DNA of 64,000 nucleotides from Nautilia sp. PV-1 (GCF_004006315.1 NZ_CP026530.1:377618-441617), one strand, 5' to 3'. Counted from the stretch's first letter, positions 1 through 7,733 are shown. Made by a program: numbers and translations. The notes: generated by a model not told the origin, from the sequence alone.

Positions 1-4
1 TATT

Positions 5-574
5 ATGAATAATAAAATCGTATGTGTGGGAAGAAATTACGTAGAACATGTGAAAGAGCTTAATAACGAAATGCCGAGTGAGCCTGTATATTTTATGAAA
101 CCTTTTAGCAGTATCAGTAATGAAATTAAACTTCCTGAATATTCTTCTATGCATTATGAGGGTGAAATATGTTTTTTAATTGGCGATACGCTTAAAGTCG
201 GATTCGGGTTTGATTTCACTCTTCGTGAAGTGCAGAGTGAACTCAAGAAAAAAGGACTGCCTTGGGAGAGAGCTAAAGCTTTTAAAGGCGCGGCTGTTTT
301 CAGCGATTTTGTAGAATTTGAAAATATAGATGATTTAGGGCTTGAAGTTTATAAAAACGGAGAACTTATACAAAAAGCAGGTGTGGAGCTTATGATGTAC
401 AAGCCGGAATTTTTGTTTGAGGATATTGAGAGGATTTTTGGATTAAACGAGGGAGATATCGTAATGACAGGAACTCCTAAAGGTGTAGGAATTGTAAATG
501 CAGGGGATGAGTTTGAAGGTAAGATATTGGAAGACGGCAAAGTGCTTGTTTCTAAAAAATGGACAGTTAAATAA
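5..574 (+). CDS. Fumarylacetoacetate hydrolase (FAH) family protein
   Basis: The 189-residue protein has the single-domain FAH fold seen in YcgM/HpcE-like hydratases, isomerases and acylpyruvases. The N-terminus reads VCVGRNYVEHVKEL, followed by a metal-site stretch HYEGEICFLIG near residues 50-60. The C-terminal signature VMTGTPKGVG is present. These enzymes act in the cytosol on 2-oxo acids such as oxaloacetate enol or acylpyruvates. The exact substrate cannot be read here. The start lies 4 bases from the window edge, but the N-terminus matches the family's usual beginning, so the gene is probably whole. Confidence 0.85.
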   Translation: MNNKIVCVGRNYVEHVKELNNEMPSEPVYFMKPFSSISNEIKLPEYSSMHYEGEICFLIGDTLKVGFGFDFTLREVQSELKKKGLPWERAKAFKGAAVFSDFVEFENIDDLGLEVYKNGELIQKAGVELMMYKPEFLFEDIERIFGLNEGDIVMTGTPKGVGIVNAGDEFEGKILEDGKVLVSKKWTVK

Positions 575-578
575 TGGA

Positions 579-604
579 GAATTGAGAATTGAGAATTGAG
601 AACG
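579..604 (+). repeat. Tandem GAGAATT heptamer run before queE
   Basis: The unit GAGAATT is repeated about three times directly after the FAH stop codon. The same wording recurs more loosely at 46415-46480. It looks like slippage-prone intergenic filler. It creates a false TTG start (589) for the next gene. Confidence 0.6.
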
Positions 605-626
605 AAACAAAAAAAAATCAAGGGGT

Positions 627-654
627 CCCCACAAAATCGTCAGATTTTATGGGG
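627..654 (+). promoter_or_regulatory. Hairpin enclosing the queE start codon
   Basis: A 12-bp stem is formed by CCCCACAAAATC (627-638) and GATTTTATGGGG (643-654) with a GTCA loop and one G-T or mismatched pair. The ATG at 649-651 lies in the 3' arm. In mRNA this would bury the start codon. Whether it regulates translation or is a small inserted repeat cannot be told from sequence. Confidence 0.5.
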
Positions 655-1341
655 CATATACCCATAAGCGAAATCTTCTATTCCATTCAGGGAGAAGGTA
701 AATACGCAGGGCATCCGAGTGTTTTTGTAAGAGTCGGGGGATGTAACCTCAAATGTCCCGGATTTGGAGAAAAAGGGTGTGACAGTTACTATGCCGTTGA
801 TAAATCGTACAAAAGCGAATGGAAACTTATGAATGTGGAAGAAATAAAATCCGAAGTTTCCAAATATCTTAATAAAAATACTCATCTTGTAATAACCGGA
901 GGCGAGCCTACACTTTTTTATAAACAGCTGTATCCGCTGGTAGAATGGTTTAAAGGGCAGATTACGATAGAAACAAACACTACGGTTGATATAAATTTTG
1001 AAAAATATCCGGCATATAAAAAAGCGGCGTTTGCCATGAGCGTAAAACTCTCAAACAGCGGTGAAGAATATACTAAAAGAGTGAAAAAGGGAATAATTGC
1101 GTCATATGTCAAAAACGCTCCGAAAAGTTTTTTTAAATTTGTAATTGACAGAGATTTGAACGATGAAATAAAAGAAATTACCGGTGAGACAAATGCAGCG
1201 GTTTACTGTATGCCTCTTGGTGCTGACAGGGAAGAACTTGAAAAAAACGCTCCATTTGTATTTGGGTTTTGCTTAAAACACGGGTATTGTTACAGCGACA
1301 GAATACATATAAGGCTTTTTGGCAAAAAAAAGGGTGTTTAA
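649..1341 (+). CDS. queE: 7-carboxy-7-deazaguanine synthase QueE (radical SAM)
   Basis: QueE converts 6-carboxytetrahydropterin to 7-carboxy-7-deazaguanine, the second dedicated step towards preQ0 and queuosine. The protein opens with ISEIFYSIQGEGKYAGHPSV, the QueE signature. It then has a cluster motif GGCNLKCPGFGEKGC: the third cysteine follows an insertion, as in the CX14CX2C class of QueE enzymes. ITGGEPTL is also present. ATG 649 is chosen because the family begins close to that motif. The in-frame TTG at 589 would add 20 residues translated from the GAGAATT repeat. queD follows about 130 bases downstream. No clear Shine-Dalgarno precedes 649. Confidence 0.9.
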   Translation: MGHIPISEIFYSIQGEGKYAGHPSVFVRVGGCNLKCPGFGEKGCDSYYAVDKSYKSEWKLMNVEEIKSEVSKYLNKNTHLVITGGEPTLFYKQLYPLVEWFKGQITIETNTTVDINFEKYPAYKKAAFAMSVKLSNSGEEYTKRVKKGIIASYVKNAPKSFFKFVIDRDLNDEIKEITGETNAAVYCMPLGADREELEKNAPFVFGFCLKHGYCYSDRIHIRLFGKKKGV

Positions 1342-1377
1342 AATTAAATATAGATAAAAACATATCGCGCTAGTTAT

Positions 1378-1390
1378 AGTGACAGACACT
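1378..1390 (+). repeat. REP-like palindrome copy (AGTGACAGACACT)
   Basis: This copy lies between queE and queD. It is the reverse complement of the family form AGTGTCTGTCACT. Confidence 0.65.
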
Positions 1391-1440
1391 TATAGAAAGC
1401 TAAAAATGTGATAAAATTAAATAAAAATAACTATGTAAAG

Positions 1441-1446
1441 TATAAT
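1441..1446 (+). promoter_or_regulatory. -10 box of queD
   Basis: TATAAT lies 27 bases before the queD start, with AT-rich DNA upstream and no good -35. This is usual for sigma-70 promoters of Campylobacterota. Confidence 0.5.
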
Positions 1447-1473
1447 TTTATATTAATAATAAAAAGGAAATAA

Positions 1474-2058
1474 GTGATAATAAGGAAACTTTTTAAATTC
1501 GAAAATGCCCATATAGTCAGAAACTGCACAAGCAGAAGATGCAGCCGTTCAATTCACGGGCACAGTTACAAAGTAGAGGTAAAGCTAAGTTCAAATTATC
1601 TCGATAATGGTGAAATGGTATACGATTTCGGGCTTATGAAGGTTACGATAAAAGATCTTATCGACAGTTTTGACCATGCGATTACATTATGGGCTAAAGA
1701 TGATGATGAATATATAAAGTATGCCAAGAAGTTTAGCGAAAGATGGATTGTACTGCCTGTAAACCCGTCTGCCGAGCAGTTTAGCAGGGTGTTTTTTATA
1801 ATAATTGACAGGGTTTTAAATTTGATGGAGTTTAATAACGGGGAAAAGGAAGTAAAACTTCACTCAATTACAGTGCATGAAACAGATACGGGATATGCCG
1901 AATGTTTCAGGGAAGATGCGTATAATTTTAAAGGAATGGGCGAAATAAAATTTGAAGATATTATTTTTAGTGATAGAATTAAACAAGAGTGGAACGATTC
2001 AAGGTTATGGGATAAACTTCTAAAACAAGAAAAACTTACTCCTCCAAAAGAAATTTAA
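1474..2058 (+). CDS. queD: 6-carboxytetrahydropterin synthase QueD
   Basis: QueD makes 6-carboxy-5,6,7,8-tetrahydropterin from dihydroneopterin triphosphate, the step before QueE. Zinc ligands are visible as FENAH near the N-terminus and the IHGHSY motif. The catalytic cysteine lies in CSRSIHGH, and a later HETDTGYAE matches the family's Glu-containing end. At 194 residues it is longer than E. coli QueD (about 120) because of an insertion in the middle and a C-terminal tail. The start is GTG, with AAAAAGGA at 1461-1468 as ribosome site. No preQ1 riboswitch was seen upstream. Confidence 0.9.
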   Translation: MIIRKLFKFENAHIVRNCTSRRCSRSIHGHSYKVEVKLSSNYLDNGEMVYDFGLMKVTIKDLIDSFDHAITLWAKDDDEYIKYAKKFSERWIVLPVNPSAEQFSRVFFIIIDRVLNLMEFNNGEKEVKLHSITVHETDTGYAECFREDAYNFKGMGEIKFEDIIFSDRIKQEWNDSRLWDKLLKQEKLTPPKEI

Positions 2059-2116
2059 TCAAAATTTTCTTTTGTTTTTTTTAATTGAATAAAAAAAAGG
2101 TGTTTTGTATTTAAAC

Positions 2117-2145
2117 TTGACATAAAATGACTAAAGTATTATAAT
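2117..2145 (+). promoter_or_regulatory. Consensus sigma-70 promoter
   Basis: TTGACA (2117-2122) and TATAAT (2140-2145) are separated by exactly 17 bases, a full-consensus promoter. It drives the gene starting at 2170 and probably the following run of genes to 4332. Confidence 0.8.
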
Positions 2146-2169
2146 TATAAAAAACTAAAGGAGATTAAA

Positions 2170-2853
2170 TTGATTACTGAACTTAGAGTGATCCAGCTTC
2201 TAAATACATTAGTGTTTGAAACATTGGGACAGCCTGAAAAAGAGAGGGAATTTAAGATTAAATCACTTAAAAAATGGGGATTTGATTTGCTTTTTGGAAA
2301 AAAAGACGGAGAAGAAACCTTTTTTGCCGCAGCCGATAAAAAAGAAGGTGACAAATATACCGAAAACGATATAGAACATGAAGTAATTGAAGTGCTAAAA
2401 GAACTTCCTAAAAACAAGAAACTGTTTGCAAAAATAGAAATGATTGAAGGCAGGGCATATTTATACGTATATTTAAGAGAAGATGATATTGATACGCCTG
2501 TACTTCACGTGCCGGCCGGAGAGCTTTTAATTACGTTTTTGAAAAAACACAAATTTGTACATATTATTGAAGCGTTAAGAAATATAGGAAGCGCCGCAAG
2601 TCTTGTAAAAAAACACGGTGATGAAGGTAAACCGCTTCCGTTTGAAGAACTGCCGCCGGTTCCGAGAAGATTTTTGAGAGATGCTAAAAAAATAGAAAAA
2701 GAGATGGGGTTCGGAAGAATCGCTCTTGCGTATTTCGGTGAGAATAAAAGCGGTGATGCGAGATACTGGATGGAATGGATGGTTCCGACAATTGCATTGT
2801 TTGATGAGAAAATCAGCGAAAAAATAGATAAAGCCCTGGCTGAATTCAAATAA
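2170..2853 (+). CDS. Conserved-looking protein of unknown function
   Basis: I do not recognise this 227-residue protein. It is soluble, lysine- and glutamate-rich, with no signal peptide or membrane segment. A proline-rich turn ([15 protein letters not shown], about residues 155-170) precedes a C-terminal part with [11 protein letters not shown]. The start is TTG, chosen because AAAGGAG at 2157-2163 sits 6 bases before it. The gene lies behind a consensus promoter and 9 bases ahead of the RAMP-like gene, so the two are probably co-transcribed. Confidence 0.65.
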   Translation: MITELRVIQLLNTLVFETLGQPEKEREFKIKSLKKWGFDLLFGKKDGEETFFAAADKKEGDKYTENDIEHEVIEVLKELPKNKKLFAKIEMIEGRAYLYVYLREDDIDTPVLHVPAGELLITFLKKHKFVHIIEALRNIGSAASLVKKHGDEGKPLPFEELPPVPRRFLRDAKKIEKEMGFGRIALAYFGENKSGDARYWMEWMVPTIALFDEKISEKIDKALAEFK

Positions 2854-2862
2854 GGAGTCGGT

Positions 2863-3576
2863 ATGCTAATATTCTGGAGCGGTACGTCTTTTGAAAAAAA
2901 CGGATTTTTAGAAGATGAGAAGGGTAAGTTTTTACCAAGAAACGCAATACTTGAAGCACTTGAGAGTGCCGTGGTGTTTTATTACATTAAAAAAGACAAA
3001 GAAATTGAAAACCTTGTTAAAAAATATTTGACAACAAAGCCTAAAATAAAAGAAATAAGCAGGGAAATTAAAAAAATAGTATTTAAAAAATACCCTGTAA
3101 TGGAAGGAATTGAAATACCTGAAAAGATCTATCTTCCAAAAGAGAATATCTCAAAAGAGCTTGTAAAAGTTTATGATTTAGAAAAGAAAGAATTTACTAA
3201 CAGCTTTAAAATGGAAATATTCAAAGGTGTTTTGGAAAATGTGCATGTAAAAAGCGAAAATATTGAAAAAATAAAAACGGCATGCAAATCGTACGCAAGG
3301 GCACTGGCAGAATATGAACATAAAGAGCTTAAAAATACGGAATTTGAAGATTTAATTGTAGATATTCAAAACAGCATCGCAAATGAATGGGAAATACCAA
3401 TCAGGGTAGGGTATTGGACGAATACTCCTTATAAAGGAGACTTGCTGTTTTTCTGGAGAATTAAAGAGGTTAGGGAATATTTAATTAAAGAACTTGATAT
3501 TGACATAAGACCGAAAGATGTGCTATATTTACCGCGTACAAATGAATTCCTCGGTTGGGGAGAAATAAAGGATTAA
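2863..3576 (+). CDS. Unknown protein with RAMP-like features (Csm5/Cmr-like ends)
   Basis: The 237-residue protein is not confidently assigned. Its N-terminal segment (F)LPRNAILEALESAVVFYYI resembles the IPGSSIKGALRTA-type segment of type III CRISPR RAMP proteins. Its last residues, NEFLGWGEIKD, resemble the glycine-rich LGWGSG end of Csm5/Cmr6-type RAMPs. No CRISPR array, Cas10 or other cas gene is present in the window. It lies between an unknown gene and the NifX-like pair, with AAGGAG at 2852-2857. It could be an unrelated protein with chance similarity. Confidence 0.5.
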   Translation: MLIFWSGTSFEKNGFLEDEKGKFLPRNAILEALESAVVFYYIKKDKEIENLVKKYLTTKPKIKEISREIKKIVFKKYPVMEGIEIPEKIYLPKENISKELVKVYDLEKKEFTNSFKMEIFKGVLENVHVKSENIEKIKTACKSYARALAEYEHKELKNTEFEDLIVDIQNSIANEWEIPIRVGYWTNTPYKGDLLFFWRIKEVREYLIKELDIDIRPKDVLYLPRTNEFLGWGEIKD

Positions 3577-3577
3577 T

Positions 3578-3970
3578 ATGTCTATAAAAATAGCAGTGCC
3601 TGTAGAAGGTGAAAATTTGGTAATAGTGACAAGAACAGGGAGAGCTCCGTATTTCGCAATATATGAATTTGACGGAAATGAATTTAAACTTGTAGGACTT
3701 AATGAAAACACTCATGCCGGTGAACACGAGCATGAGCACGAACACGGACACGATCACAAAGAAGAACATACGGCAGATGAGGTTGAACATCATCATCAGC
3801 ATGTAAAAGCCAGTAAAGTGGACGGTTGTGATTACATCGTAGTAAGAGCACTCGGTCCAAATATGAAAGATGCTCTTGAAATGGCTGGTGTAAAAACTAT
3901 AAAAGTCAGTAAAAAAGACGGAAATACAGCACCGGAAGTGCTTGAAAAAATCAAAGAGGAGTTAAAATGA
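3578..3970 (+). CDS. NifX/NifB-type FeMo-cofactor-binding domain protein with His-rich insert
   Basis: The fold of the dinitrogenase iron-molybdenum cofactor domain (NifX/NafY/NifB C-terminus) is indicated by the start IKIAVPVEGENLVIVTRTG and the end KVDGCDYIVVRALGPNMKDALEMAG. Between them (about residues 45-75) lies a histidine- and glutamate-rich loop, with runs such as EHEHEHEHGHDH and EHHHQH, a likely metal-binding segment. No nitrogenase genes are nearby, so a role in metal or Fe-S handling is more likely than nitrogen fixation. It overlaps the next, related gene by 4 bases (ATGA). Confidence 0.75.
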   Translation: MSIKIAVPVEGENLVIVTRTGRAPYFAIYEFDGNEFKLVGLNENTHAGEHEHEHEHGHDHKEEHTADEVEHHHQHVKASKVDGCDYIVVRALGPNMKDALEMAGVKTIKVSKKDGNTAPEVLEKIKEELK

Positions 3971-4332
3971 GAGTAGTGATTCCTACTTCAACTCCTGACG
4001 GACTTCTTGCAAAAAGAGGAGCGCATTTCGGGAAGGCTCCTTTTTATATTATTGTAGATATTGAAGACGGAGAAATAAAAGAAGTAAGCGCTGTGGAAAA
4101 TCCGGGACATGCGGGAGGTGCCTGCGGTAACGCTGTAACTAATATTCAAAGTCTCGGAACAGACGCATTAATCGTAGCCGGAATAGGCGGCAGACCTCTT
4201 GAAGGATTTAAACAGGTTGGTATTAAAGTCTATTTTGACAATATGTCTCCTACCGTAGAAGAAGCGGTAGATAAATTTATAAAAGGCGAAATTGAAGAGA
4301 TCAGACCTGAAAATGCGTGTGGAGCGCACTAA
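3967..4332 (+). CDS. NifX/NifB-type cofactor-binding domain protein
   Basis: This 121-residue single-domain protein belongs to the same family as its upstream neighbour: AKRGAHFGKAPFYIIVD near the start and HAGGACGNAVTNIQSLGTDALIVAGIGGRPL in two adjoining stretches of the middle. Cysteines at about residue 52 and near the C-terminus (ENACGAH) could bind a metal or cluster. Start overlaps the preceding stop by 4 bases, which implies translational coupling and perhaps a heterodimer. Its 3' end overlaps the convergent arsC by 32 bases. Confidence 0.75.
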   Translation: MRVVIPTSTPDGLLAKRGAHFGKAPFYIIVDIEDGEIKEVSAVENPGHAGGACGNAVTNIQSLGTDALIVAGIGGRPLEGFKQVGIKVYFDNMSPTVEEAVDKFIKGEIEEIRPENACGAH

Positions 4333-4702
4333 AAAGTCTTTTTTTTATCTCTTCTTTTGTTTTTAAAAACTCTTCATAATCTTTTCCGTCAGGGTCTTCA
4401 AACGGGATATGTATTGTTTTTGTCCCTGGAATCACAGGACATTCTTTTGCGGCATTGTCGCATACTGTTATTGCCAGATCAAAGGGTGACTTATTCATAA
4501 TTTCCTGAATGCTTTTTGAATGATATTCGTCTTTCCATGCGTTTTCTTCAATTAATACTTTTTTTGCGTTCGGGTTTACCCTGCCGCTTGGCTTGCTGCC
4601 CGCACTGTATGCTTTAATATTTGGAAAATATTTGTTTATTAATCCTTCCGCCATAATAGAACGGCAGCTGTTGCCGGTACATAATATTAAAACTTTTTTC
4701 AT
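4301..4702 (-). CDS. arsC: Arsenate reductase (low-molecular-weight phosphatase type, thioredoxin-coupled)
   Basis: The 133-residue protein has the LMW phosphatase loop LCTGNSCRS at residues 7-15 and the downstream pair in VCDNAAKECPV (Cys near 81 and 88). These are the three redox cysteines of S. aureus pI258-type ArsC. HIPFEDPDG supplies the general-acid aspartate. It reduces arsenate to arsenite in the cytosol, using thioredoxin. No ars pump or ArsR is adjacent; a SLC13/ArsB-like permease lies far away at 42.7 kb. It is convergent with, and overlaps, the NifX-like gene. Confidence 0.88.
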   Translation of the reverse strand: MKKVLILCTGNSCRSIMAEGLINKYFPNIKAYSAGSKPSGRVNPNAKKVLIEENAWKDEYHSKSIQEIMNKSPFDLAITVCDNAAKECPVIPGTKTIHIPFEDPDGKDYEEFLKTKEEIKKRLFSALHTHFQV

Positions 4703-4801
4703 TTTTTTCCTTAGATTATAAAATATATGTGAATATTAATAAAATTTTTGGAAAATTAAAAATTAGTCTTGTGTTTTGGTTGAAATTAAAATTTTTTTTG
4801 A

Positions 4802-4807
4802 TATAAT
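4802..4807 (+). promoter_or_regulatory. -10 box of tRNA-Ser
   Basis: TATAAT lies 16 bases before the mature tRNA 5' end, after a T-rich stretch. Confidence 0.55.
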
Positions 4808-4823
4808 TTCAATCCACACACAT

Positions 4824-4916
<93 letters not shown>

Positions 4917-4929
4917 ACTTCAAAAACTC

Positions 4930-5012
4930 CGTAAATTCGGTATCTTTCAAAAATCAAAGAGGTAAGTGTCAGTCGTTTTTGGCGGATTTTTACTGACAAT
5001 TTAACTGACAGT
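4930..5012 (+). repeat. Left-end arm repeats of the element
   Basis: CGTAAATTCGGTAT at 4930-4943 matches 15422-15435 with one mismatch. The 21-bp unit at 4992-5012 (ACTGACAATT, 2 bases, ACTGACAGT) matches 15388-15408 with only the two middle bases changed. GAGGTAAGTGTCAGTCG at 4959-4975 recurs inverted, with one change, at 14286-14302 before the integrase. The arrangement fits arm-type binding sites for integrase or excisionase. Confidence 0.65.
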
Positions 5013-5019
5013 TTATATA

Positions 5020-5973
5020 TCATCTATTTTTACCAAATAATAATTTTTCTTTAGTTTCTTCATCTATCTCGATATCCCACCTATCAGATAAAAAGTCTAA
5101 TAATTTCATTCCTCTTTCATAAATTTCTTTAGGTGTCCATTTTTCATATCGAGCAACTTCTATTTCTGAATAACTACCGTTTTTATATCTTTCTTTTTTA
5201 TCTTCAAAACATTTTTTTCCTAAACTTGCATTTTTAGAAATACTCAAGAGTAATAAATTTCCTAATGAATGTAAATATTTTCTGTTTTTACCTTTAAAAA
5301 TCTTTTTCCAACACTCTAAATTTGAAGTTTCAGGATAAATATGTTCTATACTATCTTTATTAATATCATCCCATTTAACTTTTTGAGTTTCTTCTTTAAA
5401 TTTTTCCTTTTGAAGATATATTTCATACTCATAAAGAAAATAATTCAAATATTTCCAACTATACCATCCATCATAATTTTTAAATAAATTATCAATTTCA
5501 TCTATAAAATTATTTATAGCTACCCACCTATAAGTATTTTCATCTTCATATAATTCATTTTTAATTTTCTCAATAAGTTTATCTACATCTTTATTCTTAT
5601 GAAAGTCATTAGCGTATCTATAAAATCTGCTATTTCCAGTATATCCCCTTCTCTTTGAAATAATAAAAACTAAAAAAATATACAATTCTGCTAATTTTAA
5701 AACTTCTAAAATTTTATCTTTTTCTAAATTATCATACTTCATTAAAACTGCCATTATCAATGGCTTAAATGCTCTAAAACCTATTATATTTAGTTTTTTT
5801 AACCATTCTTTTATTTCATTTGAATAATTAGACTTTTCTGGATTTAGCATATAAAAATATACTTTTACCGCTTTTTTTATATTTTTGACATTATAAAATC
5901 CCCAAACATAGCCTCTTTGGTAATCTGAAATTCTAAAAATTTTAAATAAAGTTTTGAGATTATTATTTTCCAT
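5020..5973 (-). CDS. Shortened GmrSD-type protein (DUF262 remnant plus DUF1524 HNH domain)
   Basis: The N-terminus keeps FRISDYQRGYVWG, the opening motif of DUF262 (GmrS-like ParB/sulfiredoxin NTPase). The usual following DGQQR motif and most of that domain are missing. The remainder (residues about 60-317) is the helical and DUF1524 part, with SIEHIYPE (His-Me/HNH nuclease motif) and LHSLGNLLLLS. Full GmrSD-like proteins are about 550-800 residues; this one is 317, so an internal deletion is likely. It may be a decayed type IV restriction enzyme or a trimmed nuclease. It is the last gene of the cargo operon, 19 bases after its neighbour, with AGAAGGA as ribosome site. Confidence 0.75.
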   Translation of the reverse strand: MENNNLKTLFKIFRISDYQRGYVWGFYNVKNIKKAVKVYFYMLNPEKSNYSNEIKEWLKKLNIIGFRAFKPLIMAVLMKYDNLEKDKILEVLKLAELYIFLVFIISKRRGYTGNSRFYRYANDFHKNKDVDKLIEKIKNELYEDENTYRWVAINNFIDEIDNLFKNYDGWYSWKYLNYFLYEYEIYLQKEKFKEETQKVKWDDINKDSIEHIYPETSNLECWKKIFKGKNRKYLHSLGNLLLLSISKNASLGKKCFEDKKERYKNGSYSEIEVARYEKWTPKEIYERGMKLLDFLSDRWDIEIDEETKEKLLFGKNR

Positions 5974-5992
5974 TATTCATCCTTCTCTTTAT

Positions 5993-6859
5993 TTATATTT
6001 TATAAAACATCTGCAAATCCGTTTTTATTTCACTCCATACATTTAATTTTGCTTCTACTATCCTTATTCCGAATTTATCAATCAGTCCCCACAATAATCT
6101 GCTTATTTCAACATTTATTCCCCAAAATTTCAAATCATATATTTGCCTTTCAAAAGTAACCTCTGAACATGTGTTAAAATGAATATCATTTCCGGCAATA
6201 TCGAAAAAAGTGATTATAATTTCAATGTTTTTGTCGCATATATTCATAGATTTCAAAAACTCTTTAGTTTTAAAATATTTTTTTATACTGTCCTTTTGAA
6301 CTGCTCTGTAAATTTTATCTTTCTTTTTTATTAGAGGAATTAAACTTTTCTTATATTCCTCTTCTAATTGAAACACATCATTTGTGGTAATTTCGGTATT
6401 GTTTTTTATGATTTTATAATCCTCAGTAATCCATATATCTAAATAACTGATATAAAACGGAAATAGTTTAGGTTGTCTATAAAAAACTTCCCTACCTTGC
6501 TCGATAGCTTTAAAATCCAAAATAAAATGCTTTGCAAACTTATCCTGAAATAAAAAATGCTCATCCAAATCTCTCAAATATCTAAAACAAAAATCTTCTC
6601 CTAAGGTTTTTAAAGCTCTTTTAGAAATTTTATAATTTAAAGCAAAACACAAATTATAAATATAATCTCTTTTTTCAACGTTACTTAAATTCTTCCAAAA
6701 ACTAAAATATTTCTCAAACACCTCTTTTTTTGGTGTTTCAAATTCTGCTACTTTACCGTTTTCAAATCTGAATGTGTTTATAAATACTCCATATCTATCA
6801 TCTAAATTTAGCAGGTAATAAATGTTTTCTTTATCAACGAATACAAATGTTTCATTCAT
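5993..6859 (-). CDS. Unknown protein in the element's cargo operon
   Basis: I do not recognise this protein (288 residues from the chosen start). It is soluble, aromatic- and lysine-rich, with no signal or membrane segment. ATG 6859 is chosen over ATG 6871 because GGAGGA between the two codons makes a strong ribosome site for the downstream one. The upstream ATG directly follows the stop codon of the preceding small gene. The middle contains HFILDFKAIEQGREVFYRQP; the C-terminal part NDIHFNTCSEVTFERQIYDL has no known motif. It is co-directional with the PP2C and nuclease genes. Confidence 0.6.
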   Translation of the reverse strand: MNETFVFVDKENIYYLLNLDDRYGVFINTFRFENGKVAEFETPKKEVFEKYFSFWKNLSNVEKRDYIYNLCFALNYKISKRALKTLGEDFCFRYLRDLDEHFLFQDKFAKHFILDFKAIEQGREVFYRQPKLFPFYISYLDIWITEDYKIIKNNTEITTNDVFQLEEEYKKSLIPLIKKKDKIYRAVQKDSIKKYFKTKEFLKSMNICDKNIEIIITFFDIAGNDIHFNTCSEVTFERQIYDLKFWGINVEISRLLWGLIDKFGIRIVEAKLNVWSEIKTDLQMFYKI

Positions 6860-6871
6860 TGCTTCCTCCAT

Positions 6872-7081
6872 TTATATTACAAAGATTTCTATTTCCATCT
6901 TTTGTAAGTTTTGCAGTTTGTTTATAAATTTCTCTTTTGAAATTATTTCACTGTTACCGTTTGGTTTTAAATGCCATATTTCAATATAGTCTTCTCCAAT
7001 AAAAATTTCAAAATTTTCATCTTTTCCGCTTATAAAAATATAATCCTCCCAATAAATAAATAGAAACAAATTTTTTAACAA
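6872..7081 (-). CDS. Small unknown protein in the cargo operon
   Basis: The 69-residue reading frame starts with TTG and lacks a visible ribosome site, so its start, and perhaps its reality, is uncertain. It is rich in aromatic and acidic residues (IYWEDYIFISGKDENFEIFI). The frame ends one codon before the next gene's first possible ATG, as expected for a coupled gene. A 17-codon ATG frame sits in the 64-base gap before it (7139 downwards). Together they could be a broken longer gene. Confidence 0.4.
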   Translation of the reverse strand: MLKNLFLFIYWEDYIFISGKDENFEIFIGEDYIEIWHLKPNGNSEIISKEKFINKLQNLQKMEIEIFVI

Positions 7082-7145
7082 AGTCTGCTTTATCGTTAAA
7101 ATGCTTTCTTAAAAATTTTTTTAAATTGCTTTTCAAAAATTTCCT

Positions 7146-7733
7146 TCATTTCATTTTTATTTCAATATTTTTCCCATTTATTTTAAGAAAAGCTTTTGAA
7201 GGATTAAATTCATCCATTTGATTTATCACATTACCGTCTTTATCGATTACCAAATATTTATCAAACCACTCGCTTTTATAGATGTAGTTTTGAATATTAC
7301 CCCAAAGTTCCAATTTGCCATTATTTTCTTTATAATGTTTTTTCACATATTTTCTAATATACGCCAGTTCCTCTTCTTTATTTTCAAAACTTGCCCTGTC
7401 AATTAAAATATTTCTAAGTCCTTCCATAAACGCCAAAACAAATATCGGCTGAGAAACTCTTTTAAAATTTGTATTCACAAATAAATGTCCGGATTTTCTG
7501 CTTAATTTTTCTCTTGTTTTTTCAAAAATTTTCATATCCTCATCATTTCCGTACAATTCAATAACTTTTTTCAAAAACAACTCACTGCCTAATACAAAAT
7601 CATATTTGAAATTAGTCTTTAAAAACGCTTCGATTCCGTTTTTCTCCAAAAATTTAAGTTTTTCCAGACATGGTTTTAAATTGTTATAGCCGAGTTTTTT
7701 ACATAGAGAGTTTTTATCTTTAAAACTAATCAT
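7146..7733 (-). CDS. Unknown protein in the cargo operon
   Basis: I do not recognise this 195-residue soluble, basic protein. The first 60 residues look helical (CKKLGYNNLKPCLEKLKFLE); the end has a beta-rich segment (YLVIDKDGNVINQMDEFNP). It starts at ATG with AAAGG ahead of it, 43 bases after its upstream neighbour. The gap and neighbouring gene end hold ATTGTGTCGT, the same half-site found at the main operon promoter, at a similar distance from the start. It may therefore also have its own regulated promoter. Confidence 0.6.
   Translation of the reverse strand: MISFKDKNSLCKKLGYNNLKPCLEKLKFLEKNGIEAFLKTNFKYDFVLGSELFLKKVIELYGNDEDMKIFEKTREKLSRKSGHLFVNTNFKRVSQPIFVLAFMEGLRNILIDRASFENKEEELAYIRKYVKKHYKENNGKLELWGNIQNYIYKSEWFDKYLVIDKDGNVINQMDEFNPSKAFLKINGKNIEIKMK

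Noticed and set aside
579-604. Tandem repeat as a CRISPR array
   Set aside because: The units are 7 bases with no spacers. No CRISPR-type repeat and spacer pattern was seen anywhere in the window.
1391-1473. A preQ1 riboswitch ahead of queD
   Set aside because: I found no preQ1-type stem-loop with the A-rich tail in this gap.
3578-4332. A nitrogen-fixation locus
   Set aside because: Only the NifX-type domains occur. No nifHDK, nifB radical SAM part or nifEN is nearby.
4959-4975. AAGTGTCAGTC as a further REP-like copy, with 14286-14302
   Set aside because: The match extends over 17 bases between these two sites only, and both lie in the mobile element at functional places. They are better explained as integrase or excisionase sites.
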